From positions 248,001-312,000 of the forward strand of contig JAUJYZ010000222.1 in the NCBI GenBank assembly GCA_033675265.1: a stretch of 64,000 bases of DNA. The letters are read 5' to 3'. The position numbers and the translations under genes are program-made. This DNA comes from Actinostola sp. cb2023. Taxonomy: Eukaryota; Cnidaria; Anthozoa; Actiniaria; Actinostolidae. Below, one piece after another: positions 32,562-42,444 of this stretch (position 1 is its first letter; the number at the start of each line of letters is the position of its first letter). Below the pieces are notes generated by a model, which was not told the DNA's origin, made no database searches, and saw only the letters and a list, made by a program, of their open reading frames with translations.

Positions 32562-35500
32562 ATGAAGCTTTTGCTGTGCTTTGCGTTTCTGTTCGTCGTG
32601 GTTTGTGCTGAGTTGGGAGACGTGGACTCTGGAGATACAGACTATCCTGATCATGTTGAACCATTTGACGACGACGGTGACTTATTCTTTGTAGACGATG
32701 ATGACGATGACTACGACGATGGAGGCGATGGAGACGATGGAGACGATGGAGACGATGGAGGCGATGGAGACTATGGAGACGACGACGACGACGACGACGA
32801 CGACAACGACGACGACGACGACGACGATCATCCAATGGGTCCCATGAAAAGGCCAGGACACCAAGGACATCAGGTAAATATTTTACTTTGTGGAAAGAAA
32901 GTTTCTAGCTTTGCATGGTATCGTCCTAAATGGACTGGAAAGTCAACCACATTTAACCCACATTGACCCAACTCTTTGTTTTGCATCTTCGACGCAACAA
33001 AAGCTGCCAACTGAACACAAAATTGTCTGAATTTGTGAAGCTGTTGGGTCGCTTTCACTTTTACTGTTTCTCACTGAGGAATCTTTAAAGTCATATGTTT
33101 TTCTCTACGATCTTTATCTGACTTGACTGACGTATCTGTTGTTTATCAAAATTGCTATGCATCAACTCTAACTCAAATAACTTGAAGGTCGTTAGCCAAT
33201 CAGATAACGAATAGAAAACAATAGAATTAGAATTTCCGGTTCCTTTTTGTAAATATTCTTTTAAAAATACTGCTTTTGAAGTTCAAAATCAAAGTTGCGT
33301 CATGCAATTCATGCTGTGCATCTGTCGCCATGACTGACGTCATTATTAGTTACGTCAGACTTCAGCACGTGTATCTGGGCCCCAGGGTGGAACCCCCAGG
33401 ATAGATATTTTTACGCTTTACTGTATGGCGCATGCGCAATGATGTTTCATTAGTCAGCAAAAATAGTCGTGGCTCGCCGTACCACGCACCAACCACAGGT
33501 AGCCCAAACATGGCGTAGACCTTGACCTTATCCTTGGATCATATTTAGAAATTCGAGATAGAAATCAGAGATAATAATGACCGAAGACTTGACATATTCG
33601 TTCATCTGAAACCGGTTTTTCAGGTTTTTTCCACAAACAAATCTGTTCATCTAAAACCGTTTTTTTAGTTTTTTCCACGAACGAATCCATTCTTCTAAAA
33701 CCGGTTTTTCAGGGGTTTTTCCACCGACAAATCTGTTCATCGTATATAGTTCATATGGAAATATAACTTTTCTCGTGCGTTTCTTATATTATTCCTCATG
33801 CTATCTTTGCCCGGTATCTTTGGCATTCTTGGGCTCTTCAGTAATGCGATCTTTGCGTATTGATTGATTGCCTATGGATCAGTAATTATAAACCTAGTTA
33901 TAGGATTTGGTTTTCGTTAATAATTTGGTGATGCGATGTCCACCAATCACAAATTTAAATTTAAATTTATTGTTGTTTTTGATGATGTTTTTCAGTGTAT
34001 GAAGCAATTCTGGGCTTGCAAGTCCAAGGTTTCGCCCTTCGACTGTGATGCGAAACTGAAATGCTTTGAATCAGCATCCAGCTGCTATAAAGCCTACAAA
34101 GCAAAGCAACCTGCAAAGCCACAAAGTAAAGAAACAACGGTAAGATTTCCTTGCTTTTATCCATCTGAAATAGCTGCGCCGGTACGTTATGCTAATAGTA
34201 TTTCAAATAATGGTTTGACCAAAACCTGTAAAACCAGGAAAACCTGTAAAACCAGAAAAACCAGGAAAACCAGGAAAACCTTTAAAACCAGAAAAACCTG
34301 TTACAATAGCAAAAGAACAGAAAAATAATCTCATGTAGCTTGCTTCACACGCATCTCTCTCTACCGCTCTCTGGGCTTCCTGTCGAGCTGTTGACCGAGA
34401 GAGACTCGGCCTCAATAAAGAAAAATATCCCAGAAGGGATTGCGCGCGCAAAATGCTAATGAACCCAAATCTCTAAAACGATTTTATGCTTCTTTTTGGC
34501 AGCTTTGCAAGAACTCTTTCAATGGTTGCTTGGCGAAGAATGTTCAAAACAGCTGCATGGCGAAATTGTCTTGTTACATCACAAAGCATCGATGTTTTAT
34601 GAAATTTTACGGAAAACGCCGTCATCCCCAACGCCCAAAGCACCGACCTCATCATCGACATCGTCATCATCATCGACCAACTCCATGCCCAAAAATGGTA
34701 AGATTTGTTGAAATCCACTGCACAGTAAAATATGGCGGTTTTACATTTTCCCCAGTAATCCTTTGCGAACCCAAATCAGTACAACTCACAGTACAACTCA
34801 CAGTTCTACTCACAGTACTACTCACAGTACTACTCACAGTACAACTCACAGTACTACTCACAGTACTACTCACAGTTCTACTCACAGTACTACTCACAGT
34901 TCTACTCACAGTACTACTCACAGTACAACTCACAGTACTACTCACAGTACTACTCACAGTTCTACTCACAGTACTACTCACAGTACTACTCACAGTACTA
35001 CTCACAGTACTACTCACAGTTCTACTCACAGTACTACTCACAGTAGTACTACTCACAGTACTACTCACAGTTCTACTCACAGTACTACTCACAGTACTAC
35101 TCACAGTACTACTCACAGTACAACTCACAGTACAACTCACAGTACTACTCACAGTTCTACTCACAGTACTACTCACAGTACTACTCACAGTACTACTCAC
35201 AGTACAACTCACAGTACTACTCACATCTGACAAAGTTCATACCCGAGTCTCTTACCTGATCCCACCATATTAATGTTGGATCTGTTTTTTTTATGCGTTT
35301 CAGATGAAGTGCAAGATGGAATGGAGAAACTGCACCATGGCAGCGCGTAACTGTTCAGAAAAGCTGGCCTGCATGTGGAGCAAGCATGAGTGCTTTAAGC
35401 GCGTCCTGTCCACTAAACCACCAGCAGGAGAGAAAGACGACGTACCAGAGTGGAGGCGACGATGGAACCCCAAACTCATGGTAACTTCAATAATACAATA

Positions 35501-38500
35501 ATATGATTATGATAGACATGCCATACCATGCATGATGACGATAATGATGGGCATATGATAAATATTGAGATGATGATAATGGTGACAATGGTGATAGTGA
35601 TGGTGCGGTGGTAGTGGTGATGATGCTGATGATAGTAATGATGGTGGTGGTGATGATGATGATGGTGATGGTAGTGATGATGATGCTGATGATAGTGATG
35701 CTGGTTGTGGTGATGATGATGATGGTGGTGGTGACAATGGTGATAGTGCGGTGCGGTGGTAGTGGTAGTGGTAGTGGTGATGATGCTGATGATAGTGATA
35801 GTGATCCTGGTTGTGGTGATGATGATGATAGTGATGCTGGTTGTGGTGATGATGATGGTGGTGGTGGTGACAATGGTGATAGTAATTGTTATCATATCGG
35901 TTGCTACACCAAGTACTATCGACAGCCTTTTTGTTTTAAAGAACCTGATTTTATTTACTTATATTTATTGCTAACTCGATGAGTTCTTGACGAATAAACT
36001 GTTAATTTGCAGGCTAAATGCAAGGAAGGTTTTGAGAAATGCATCAACGATTCCACAACGTGTCCAAACAAGTTAGTGTGCTTCTGGCGTATGAAGAAAT
36101 GCTTCATGTCACATCGTCCAGGCCCCCATCACGGTAGATACCGTCCGACTCCATGTCCTAAAATGGTAATTATATGAATTAATTAATTAATTAAATTTTT
36201 AATATTTTAAATCCTATACTGCTGGAAGTACTCCTACTTTTCCTACTTTTCCGTATTATGAAAGGATTATCATTTATATACCGCACTGTTCCTATGAATT
36301 TATTTATTTATATTTTTTATTTTTTATTGCGACCAGCGAGCGAGCCCCAGCGAGCGAACTGAGCAACACTAATCTTTGGTTGGGCTTCCTGTGTCGATTC
36401 TCGATTTGTGTTTTTCATTCCGACTGGAAATATTTTTTTCACGTGACTTTTGCCCTGACGTCATACATCGTACGTTCCCGTCGTTCATTTGGTCATTTGT
36501 GACTCGTGATCTCGTGCTTAGAGTGGATTCGAAGCATTTTTCCTCGCACTTTATATCCGATTCTTCGCTGAAGTTGACCAATCAAGGGAAAGTGACCGAA
36601 AATACGAAAAAAAACCTTCATGGTGTGCTTGGTGTGCTAACGTTTAGCAAGCAATGTGCAAAAGGCAAGAAATAAAGAGTTCCAAGATTTGAGTCCAGAA
36701 AAGAAAGAATTCCGGTCTTTGCATATGCTCTGCTCATGCGCATAGTCGAGGACATAGCATCCCACATGTGTTGGACTCTTGAGTAGCATGGAGTAGAGCC
36801 AGCTTTCAGAGGTATTGCATCTACTATGTACAAGGTCCCAGTGATTGTTATTTGAGGGACGATCACAATCTCCATTCTCTAATTTTCCCGGAGTGAGACA
36901 ATGCTGATATCCATTATTGTCTAATCATTGTCCCGCCAGGAAAATTAGACAATGGATTTCTGCATTGTACTGGAGAAGGGAGATTTAGTGGTTTGTATGT
37001 CCCTGGAAGGACAAAGGAAACCGATGCGATCCTGGTATTACTCTTGATTGTATTGTTTTTGTGATTCTTTCTGTAGTGATGATAATTATAACCTTATAAA
37101 TGCCATAAGTGTGGTGATAACGCTGCCCTTGATTGATAACACTCATACTGACAAATGCACATGTTTGAAATATTGGGCTACCTGTGCTGCTTGTATAAAT
37201 GCCATAAGTGTGGTGATAACGCTGCCCTTGATTGATAACACTCATACTGACAAATGCACATGTTTGAAATATTGGGCTACCTGTGCTGCTAAATAGTATT
37301 TATCTTGGTTTTCGGAAGTCGCAATTTTTGACCTATGGTTTTTATGCGTTTCAGATGAAGTGCAAGATGGAATGGAGAAACTGCACCATGGCAGCGCGTA
37401 ACTGTTCAGAAAAGCTGGCCTGCATGTGGAGCAAGCATGAATGCATTAAGCGCGTCCTGTCCACTAAACCACCAGCAGGAGAGAAAGACGACGTACCAGA
37501 GTGGAGGCGACGATGGAACCCCAAACTCATGGTTTGTTCTCGTTTGAATTTACTTTTTTTAATAGCATTGATTGTGGTGGCTCCGTTGGTCGTATTCTTA
37601 GTGATGATGATGAGGATGATGGCGATGTTGGTAATGTGATGGCGAAAATGATGATGATGGAGCCGTTGGTGACGATGTTGAATGATATTGATGATAATGA
37701 TGATGGTGATGGCGAAGATGATGATGGAGCCGTTGGTGACGAAGTTGAATTATATTGATGATGATGATAGCGATCGTGATAATAATGATGATAATGGTGG
37801 TGGTGGTGGAGTCTAAGCTTGTTTTTCATTAATAATGTATTACTAATTTGCAGGCTAAATGCAAGAAAGATTTTGAGGAATGCATCAACGATTCAACAAC
37901 GTGTCCAAAGAAATTAGGATGTTTCTGGCGTATGAAGAAATGCTTCATGTCACACCACCAAGGGCCCCGTCCTAGCCGGCCCCAACCTCATCACATGGTA
38001 AACCATCTCTATGGTTACTAATTATTAAAAACAAATAAACTTTAATCAAGCTGAAAGAGTTTGATTGGATGAGATGCATCTGCACGCTTTTGATTGGTTC
38101 AGAAAGGAAGCCATTTGAGTGTCACGGTACTGTGCTTTGATTGGATAAGATGCATCTGCACGCTTTTTGATTGGTTCAGAAGGGAAGCCATTTGAGTGTC
38201 ACGGTACCGTAGGTTTCCCACTCGTACGAAAACGACTCTATTCAGTTCAGTACGGTGTTCTACTAGCTTGCACATCAAAACGAATCTACGAGGATACCAG
38301 CAGGATACGCATATGGAACTCTACCAGTTAACTTCAATCGTATAAGCGTCAGGGTTTAAAATGTGTACACTCGTACTTAGTCCTCTTCGTAAACCCGTCC
38401 TTAGATTTGACTTGTTTTTATTCCATTTTTCAGATAATGAAGAAGCTGCACATGATAAAGAGTCATATTTACGGCATCATTAGACAAAAAGCGCAAAAAG

Positions 38501-38844
38501 CAAGACCATGGTTCCAGAGAAGAAGACAAGGAATGAAGAAATGGATGAATCAGATGATGCCCGGGCCGATGAATCAGATGATGCCCCGGATGAATCAGAT
38601 GATGCCCGGGCCGATGAATCAGATGATGCCCCGGATGAATCAGATGATGCCCCGGATGAAGCAGATGATGCCCCGGATGAAGCAGATGATGCCCCGGATG
38701 AAGCAGATGATTCCCCGGATGAAGCAATGGATGCGTCAAAGAATGCAAGGTGGGCGAAGAAAGTGGCAACAGAGAGCCGACAAGCTTAAGAACAAGTGGA
38801 ACCATTGGAATCCGAACCGTTGGAATCGTCGTGGAGACAACTAA
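32562..38844 (+). CDS. Secreted Asp-rich, cysteine-repeat, Met-rich protein (8 exons, 570 aa)
   Basis: Exons: 32562-32873, 33996-34139, 34503-34697, 35304-35480, 36013-36165, 37355-37531, 37854-37997, 38434-38844. All introns are GT-AG and phase 0, and the joined frame is open throughout. Exon 1 encodes a signal peptide (about 1-16) and an Asp/Gly block (about 38-90). Exons 2-7 each carry a five-Cys module, C-x6-C-x6/8-C-x5-C-x6-C, with KLxC conserved around the fourth Cys, so there are six modules. Exon 3 adds a His/Arg-rich linker. Exon 8 encodes a basic region, then repeats of MNQMMP type and an Asn/Trp/Arg-rich end. I do not recognise a named family. The odd cysteine number suggests intermolecular disulfides. 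Acidic secreted proteins occur in coral skeletal matrix, so calcium or metal binding is possible, but that is inference. Confidence 0.82.
33599..33745. repeat. About 60-bp repeat, 2-3 imperfect copies, in intron 1
   Basis: Units share TTCATCTRAAACCG and TTTTTTCCAC cores. Non-coding. Confidence 0.75.
34216..34302. repeat. Short AAAACC-type repeat in intron 2
   Basis: Units of 9-18 bp built from AAAACCAGG / AAAACCTGT. The minus strand reads as a collagen-like Gly-Phe-x series, which I regard as an accident of the repeat. Confidence 0.8.
34784..35227. repeat. 12-bp tandem repeat in intron 3
   Basis: About 37 units of CTCACAGTACTA with CTCACAGTTCTA and CTCACAGTACAA variants. Open in several frames on both strands, but contained between the exon 3 donor and exon 4 acceptor. 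Confidence 0.95.
35575..35885. repeat. GAT/GGT-rich microsatellite in intron 4
   Basis: Irregular GATGATGGTG-type repeat; a counterpart lies in intron 6 at about 37,595-37,810. Confidence 0.9.
36166..37354 (+). other. Intron 5 of the eight-exon gene
   Basis: 1.19-kb intron. It contains AT-rich runs (36,178-36,210 and 36,300-36,330), no recognised gene, and the 99-bp duplication at 37,096. Confidence 0.6.
37096..37292. repeat. 99-bp tandem duplication
   Basis: Two adjacent copies start at 37,096 and 37,195 and appear identical over almost their whole length. Confidence 0.95.
38060..38211. repeat. 76-bp tandem duplication in intron 7
   Basis: Two copies start TTTGATTGGAT at 38,060 and 38,136, with a few substitutions. 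Each contains two inverted CCAAT boxes. Confidence 0.9.
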
Positions 38845-39278
38845 AGCTGATGTAGCTTCTCGACTTCTCTTTCGTTGTTAGCAACCAGTTCACCGTCAGT
38901 TCTGGTTCACACGGATTAACCGGAAATGAAATTTCATTTCCGGTTTTACAAAGTAAACCGGAAATGAATGTTCACTTCTTTTCATTTTCAGTTCTTCATT
39001 TCCGGTAAATGCCTGTGTAGAATGCTTTGAAGATGAGCAAAAGGCTCGGACACGATGCAACTTTTCTTGAAACGTTGAGCGCAACAGTTGCAGAAGTAGG
39101 ATCGAGTTCTACACTTCGGCTACAACCGTTGCGCGCAACGTTGCATCGTGTGTCTGGGACTTAATAATGTTTGAGTAATAACGAAAGGGTTGTTTTGGTT
39201 TCATGTGGTTCTAGATACTTAGCTAAGCAGTTCTCGGTTGAACTGATAGTATGCATGCAGTAGAAAGCAAAGCGGTTT
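38845..39278. other. 3' flank of the eight-exon gene
   Basis: No canonical AATAAA close after the stop. Contains the palindrome at 38,918 and a related inverted pair (CCGGAAATGAA, 38,958-39,005). Confidence 0.4.
38918..38945. repeat. 28-bp perfect palindrome
   Basis: AACCGGAAATGAAA followed directly by its reverse complement. CCGGAAAT resembles an ETS-type half-site on both arms, but use is unproven. Confidence 0.9.
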
Positions 39279-39326
39279 CTTCTTTGTCTGTCTATTTGTC
39301 TGTCTGTCTGTCTGTTTGTCTGTCTA

Positions 39327-39383
<57 letters not shown>

Positions 39384-39415
39384 ATGTCTGTCTGCTTGTC
39401 TGTCTGTCTGTTTGT
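39279..39415. repeat. (TGTC)n microsatellite
   Basis: Mostly CTGT units with a few TTTG/TATG variants. Confidence 0.95.
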
Positions 39416-39867
39416 TTATAGTAGCAATTAGTGGGTTATTGTTTTTAAATGTTCATATACTTTTGCCAAAGTTTTTAATAAACATTTTTAATTTTTATGA
39501 TTTCATATTTGTAGCGTCCTTGGCGCGTATTGACATTGAAATGGCTTCTTTGTTTCAGCCAATCACAGCGATTACCATCAGCGATATCCCGAGGGTAATT
39601 CGAAACTCTTTCGGGAAACGAAACTCAGTAACTTCGAGTTATTGGGGGGAAAACTGAAGAACGAAACAAATCAGAAAGAAATTATGTATCGTGATTGGGA
39701 TTTATTCGTTTATCCCATTAATACGTTCGTTTGTTCAATCCATTGATTCAATCACTTATTCACACACGCATTCATTCCCTCATTCATTCAATCATTCATT
39801 CATTTCTTCTTCCATTCGTTTATTCGTCATTGCTGACGCAATGTCCACCCACCTGATTTAACGACAA

Positions 39868-40050
39868 GTCTTTTATATCTCTTCTGTGTCACATGGCCTA
39901 ACTAGACGCTCTAGTAGCGTTAATTCTTTTATATCTCTTCTGTGTCACATGGCCTAATAATAACTATAGACGCTCTAGTAGCGTTAATTCTTTTATATCC
40001 CTTCTGTGTCACATGGCCTAATAATAACTAGACGCTCTAGTAGCGTTAAG
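39868..40050. repeat. About 60-bp tandem repeat, three copies
   Basis: Each copy runs from TCTTTTATATC through GTCACATGGCC to GACGCTCTAGTAGCGTTAA; the third abuts the inverted-repeat element at 40,049. Confidence 0.9.
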
Positions 40051-40817
40051 TCGGGCTTCTTAGAGCAAGCAGTGGTTGCTGCGATCGGTAATCTCGACTG
40101 AACCTATTGGCTCTCGACCATTATATCCATTATCAATGAAATATTGTCAGTGGCAATAAAGCTCGAGCAAGAGCCCGCGCGCCCTAGACTAATGCATCAA
40201 ACACGTAGGCAAGGTAATTCATTAACGCACTATGGTTTAGAATGCGATTAAAACGAGCTCGATAGAACTTGCTTTCCTTGCAATTTCAGTACTGCGATTT
40301 CACAAACTCAGCGAATAATGAATGACAATGACATATATAGTTTATTTGCTACCATACAAATACAAATACCGTATACATAAACTAGACATCGCAGAGTGAT
40401 TAAACAATGTTTGGATGAAGTGTAAATATGGGTTTACCTCAGTTATCGGTCGGCTGAAAACCTTACAACTGTTCTCTTCACCGCCGGCTGCGTGTATCAA
40501 CTCACTTCGTTCTAAGTTCTGAAGATCTCTAAACCCTTTGCAGTACTAGTACTGGATTGATAAATCCATATCTCTATGAATTATTGTGGTTATTTTGAAA
40601 ACAAGACGACATAAACTTCCTCCAACAAGGTTTGTGAATTCAGACTCGACCAGTCTCGTATTGATAAATCATGTTGTTAGAGCCTTCGGTGATTATCTTA
40701 GCGGCCGGCACAGGGCGCATGCGCTGTAGAACCCAGTATGCTTTCTGAGGTCAACGACGTCGACGACGACGAACGCTTCTCGTTTTTTGAGTCGGGTCTT
40801 CCACAGGAAGCCCGACT
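40049..40817. mobile_element. Candidate TIR element, 769 bp
   Basis: The ends AGTCGGGCTTC and GAAGCCCGACT are inverted copies of about 11-13 bp. No transposase ORF. The target duplication is not clear (flanks TTA and AAT). A second AGTCGGG lies just inside the right end. Probably a MITE. Confidence 0.55.
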
Positions 40818-41494
40818 AATAATGATAATAATAATATTACTACTACTACTACTAATAATAATAATTAATAATGTTTATTGCTTATATAGCGCATTTTAAC
40901 ATTAGGTCATGGTTGAGCCCATTGACATACTAATTTGTTTATTGAAATGGCAATAGTTTTATATTTGTTTATTAAACAAAAAACAATATTCAATGACGCA
41001 TGATAAAGGTAAATCGGGTTCGGATCCCCGCCGTATCGAGTTTATGAAACTATTAAATGCGTTTTTTAAGCAGATAAAAATCTTGCATTCACAGTTTTTT
41101 TAAACAAATAACATGTTACTTGTGTCTAAGTTTAATTTGAAATAGTATTTCCTGATTTATGTGGTATTTCTATTCCAAGGACTTGAACTGATATTTCCAG
41201 TCCTAGAACTTGAAATAATATTTCAAAGTACTCTAGAGCGGACTTGAAATCATCCCAAAGTACTCAAGAGCGATCCAGTGCCATCGTGTGACCAAATTGA
41301 GGGCACCTGGTTGGCTGTTTACCTCGTGAATAATTAATGAGTTTTTGAAATATAGTTCTCAAACTCATTAATAATTCATTAGCTCAATAACCAATCAGCT
41401 CTTACGATTCGAGTCAGGTGGATGTATCTTGATACCGGATGAAGAACTGATCAAGACACTGAAATTATTGCAGTATATTTACCATTATGTTACT
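40818..41494. other. Retroposon-like tail and inverted repeat, no gene
   Basis: (AAT)n followed by AATGTTTATTGCTTATATAGCGC (near 40,868) reads on the minus strand like the GCGCTATATAA...TTA-repeat tail common to marine-invertebrate retroposons. A hairpin with 17-bp arms lies at 41,328-41,377. B-box-like GGGTTCGGATCCCC near 41,026. Confidence 0.45.
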
Positions 41495-41613
41495 TAGAGT
41501 GCAATTTAGAAAAGCTTGAAAACTAAATAACTAATTAGTACTAAATAGCACTAATGAAACAATAGAAAACAATAGAAATAGCACTATTTCACGCTTTTCT
41601 AAATTGCACTCTA
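41495..41613. mobile_element. 119-bp palindromic MITE
   Basis: Ends are perfect 21-bp inverted repeats (TAGAGTGCAATTTAGAAAAG...). The outer TA pairs could be a TA target duplication, which would suit Tc1/mariner-type MITEs. Confidence 0.8.
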
Positions 41614-41686
41614 CCTTTAACTTAGTAGACTTACTACCTCTTACTTATCATGAAAAAAAATCTAGTGATAAATCATCAACCAGAGT

Positions 41687-41745
41687 TGAATCAGTGACCC
41701 CTCGCACATTACGCTCACTACTTATCCATTAGACTACCTGACTGC
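41687..41745 (-). other. tRNA-like / SINE-head relic
   Basis: On the minus strand TAGTCTAATGGATAAG resembles a tRNA A box and a later TGATTCAACTC resembles a degenerate B box. The cloverleaf does not close cleanly, so this is not called a functional tRNA. Confidence 0.4.
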
Positions 41746-41892
41746 TTGTTCGATTTTGAAGCTCTTTTTAACAAACATAATACTTGCGAGGTGACTCATT
41801 AGGCCAAGACACAAAAGCAATTATTATGTTCTTTTCTCAGGAGACTCAAGAGCAATTCAGATAATCATTCATTATTCATTCGTTTGAGAAGC

Positions 41893-42030
41893 AATATCAA
41901 AAACTCGTGCTTCGTGTTTCATCAGGGGATTCAAAACACCTCGAAACAATAAAAGCACTCGGCCTGCTTTCATTAGTTTCTCGGTGTTTTGAACCCCTGA
42001 TAAAACACTCGCACTCGTTGTTGATATATT
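41893..42030. mobile_element. Foldback element, about 138 bp
   Basis: Arms of about 55 bp (left with ATCAGGGGATTCAAAACACC, right its imperfect inverse) leave a spacer of about 25 bp. Confidence 0.75.
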
Positions 42031-42123
42031 ACATCTTCATCTTATGATCAACTGACGCCTTGTTTTCCCATTTCAAGCTACGAGGTACTTTGTGATGCCA
42101 AAGGCAAAGTTCTCATCAGTCAG

Positions 42124-42208
42124 GTGTACACTAGCCTCCCCGCAGAATCTTTTTAGAAGGACGGAAAGAACGCCTAGAAAGAGTCTGCGGGGGAGGCTAG
42201 TGTACACT
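42124..42208. mobile_element. Foldback element, 85 bp
   Basis: Arms beginning GTGTACACTAGCCTCCC pair with the end GGGAGGCTAGTGTACAC over about 30 bp with a few mismatches. Confidence 0.75.
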
Positions 42209-42444
42209 CTGTGTAAATACTGAACTACATCTCAGACCGGCGAAGCAGCCAAGTCAGGGTCGCTTCTTGACTGTGATGTCACAGTGACTGTTTACTATTC
42301 TCGAACAAACATTCACGACATCAACATATCTCAATATTTGAACAGCATGAGAAAGAGTAATAATCAAGAATACTGAATACACGTGCCTTACTTCCGCTTG
42401 CTTGTTGTTTGACTGACGGTGTTTGAGTCTCATTTCACTTAATC

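Larger units (their letters stand above)
35304..37997 (+). repeat. Duplicated exon pair (exons 4-5 and 6-7)
   Basis: Exons 4 (35,304-35,480) and 6 (37,355-37,531) are nearly identical, and their acceptors share ATGCGTTTCAG. Exons 5 and 7 are close relatives, and both intervening introns carry GATGATG-type repeats. This fits a recent tandem duplication of a two-exon cassette. Confidence 0.85.

Noticed and set aside
34203..34451. Collagen-like Gly-Phe series on the minus strand
   Set aside because: Arises from AAAACC repeats in intron 2; no Gly-X-Y proline pattern typical of collagen beyond the repeat.
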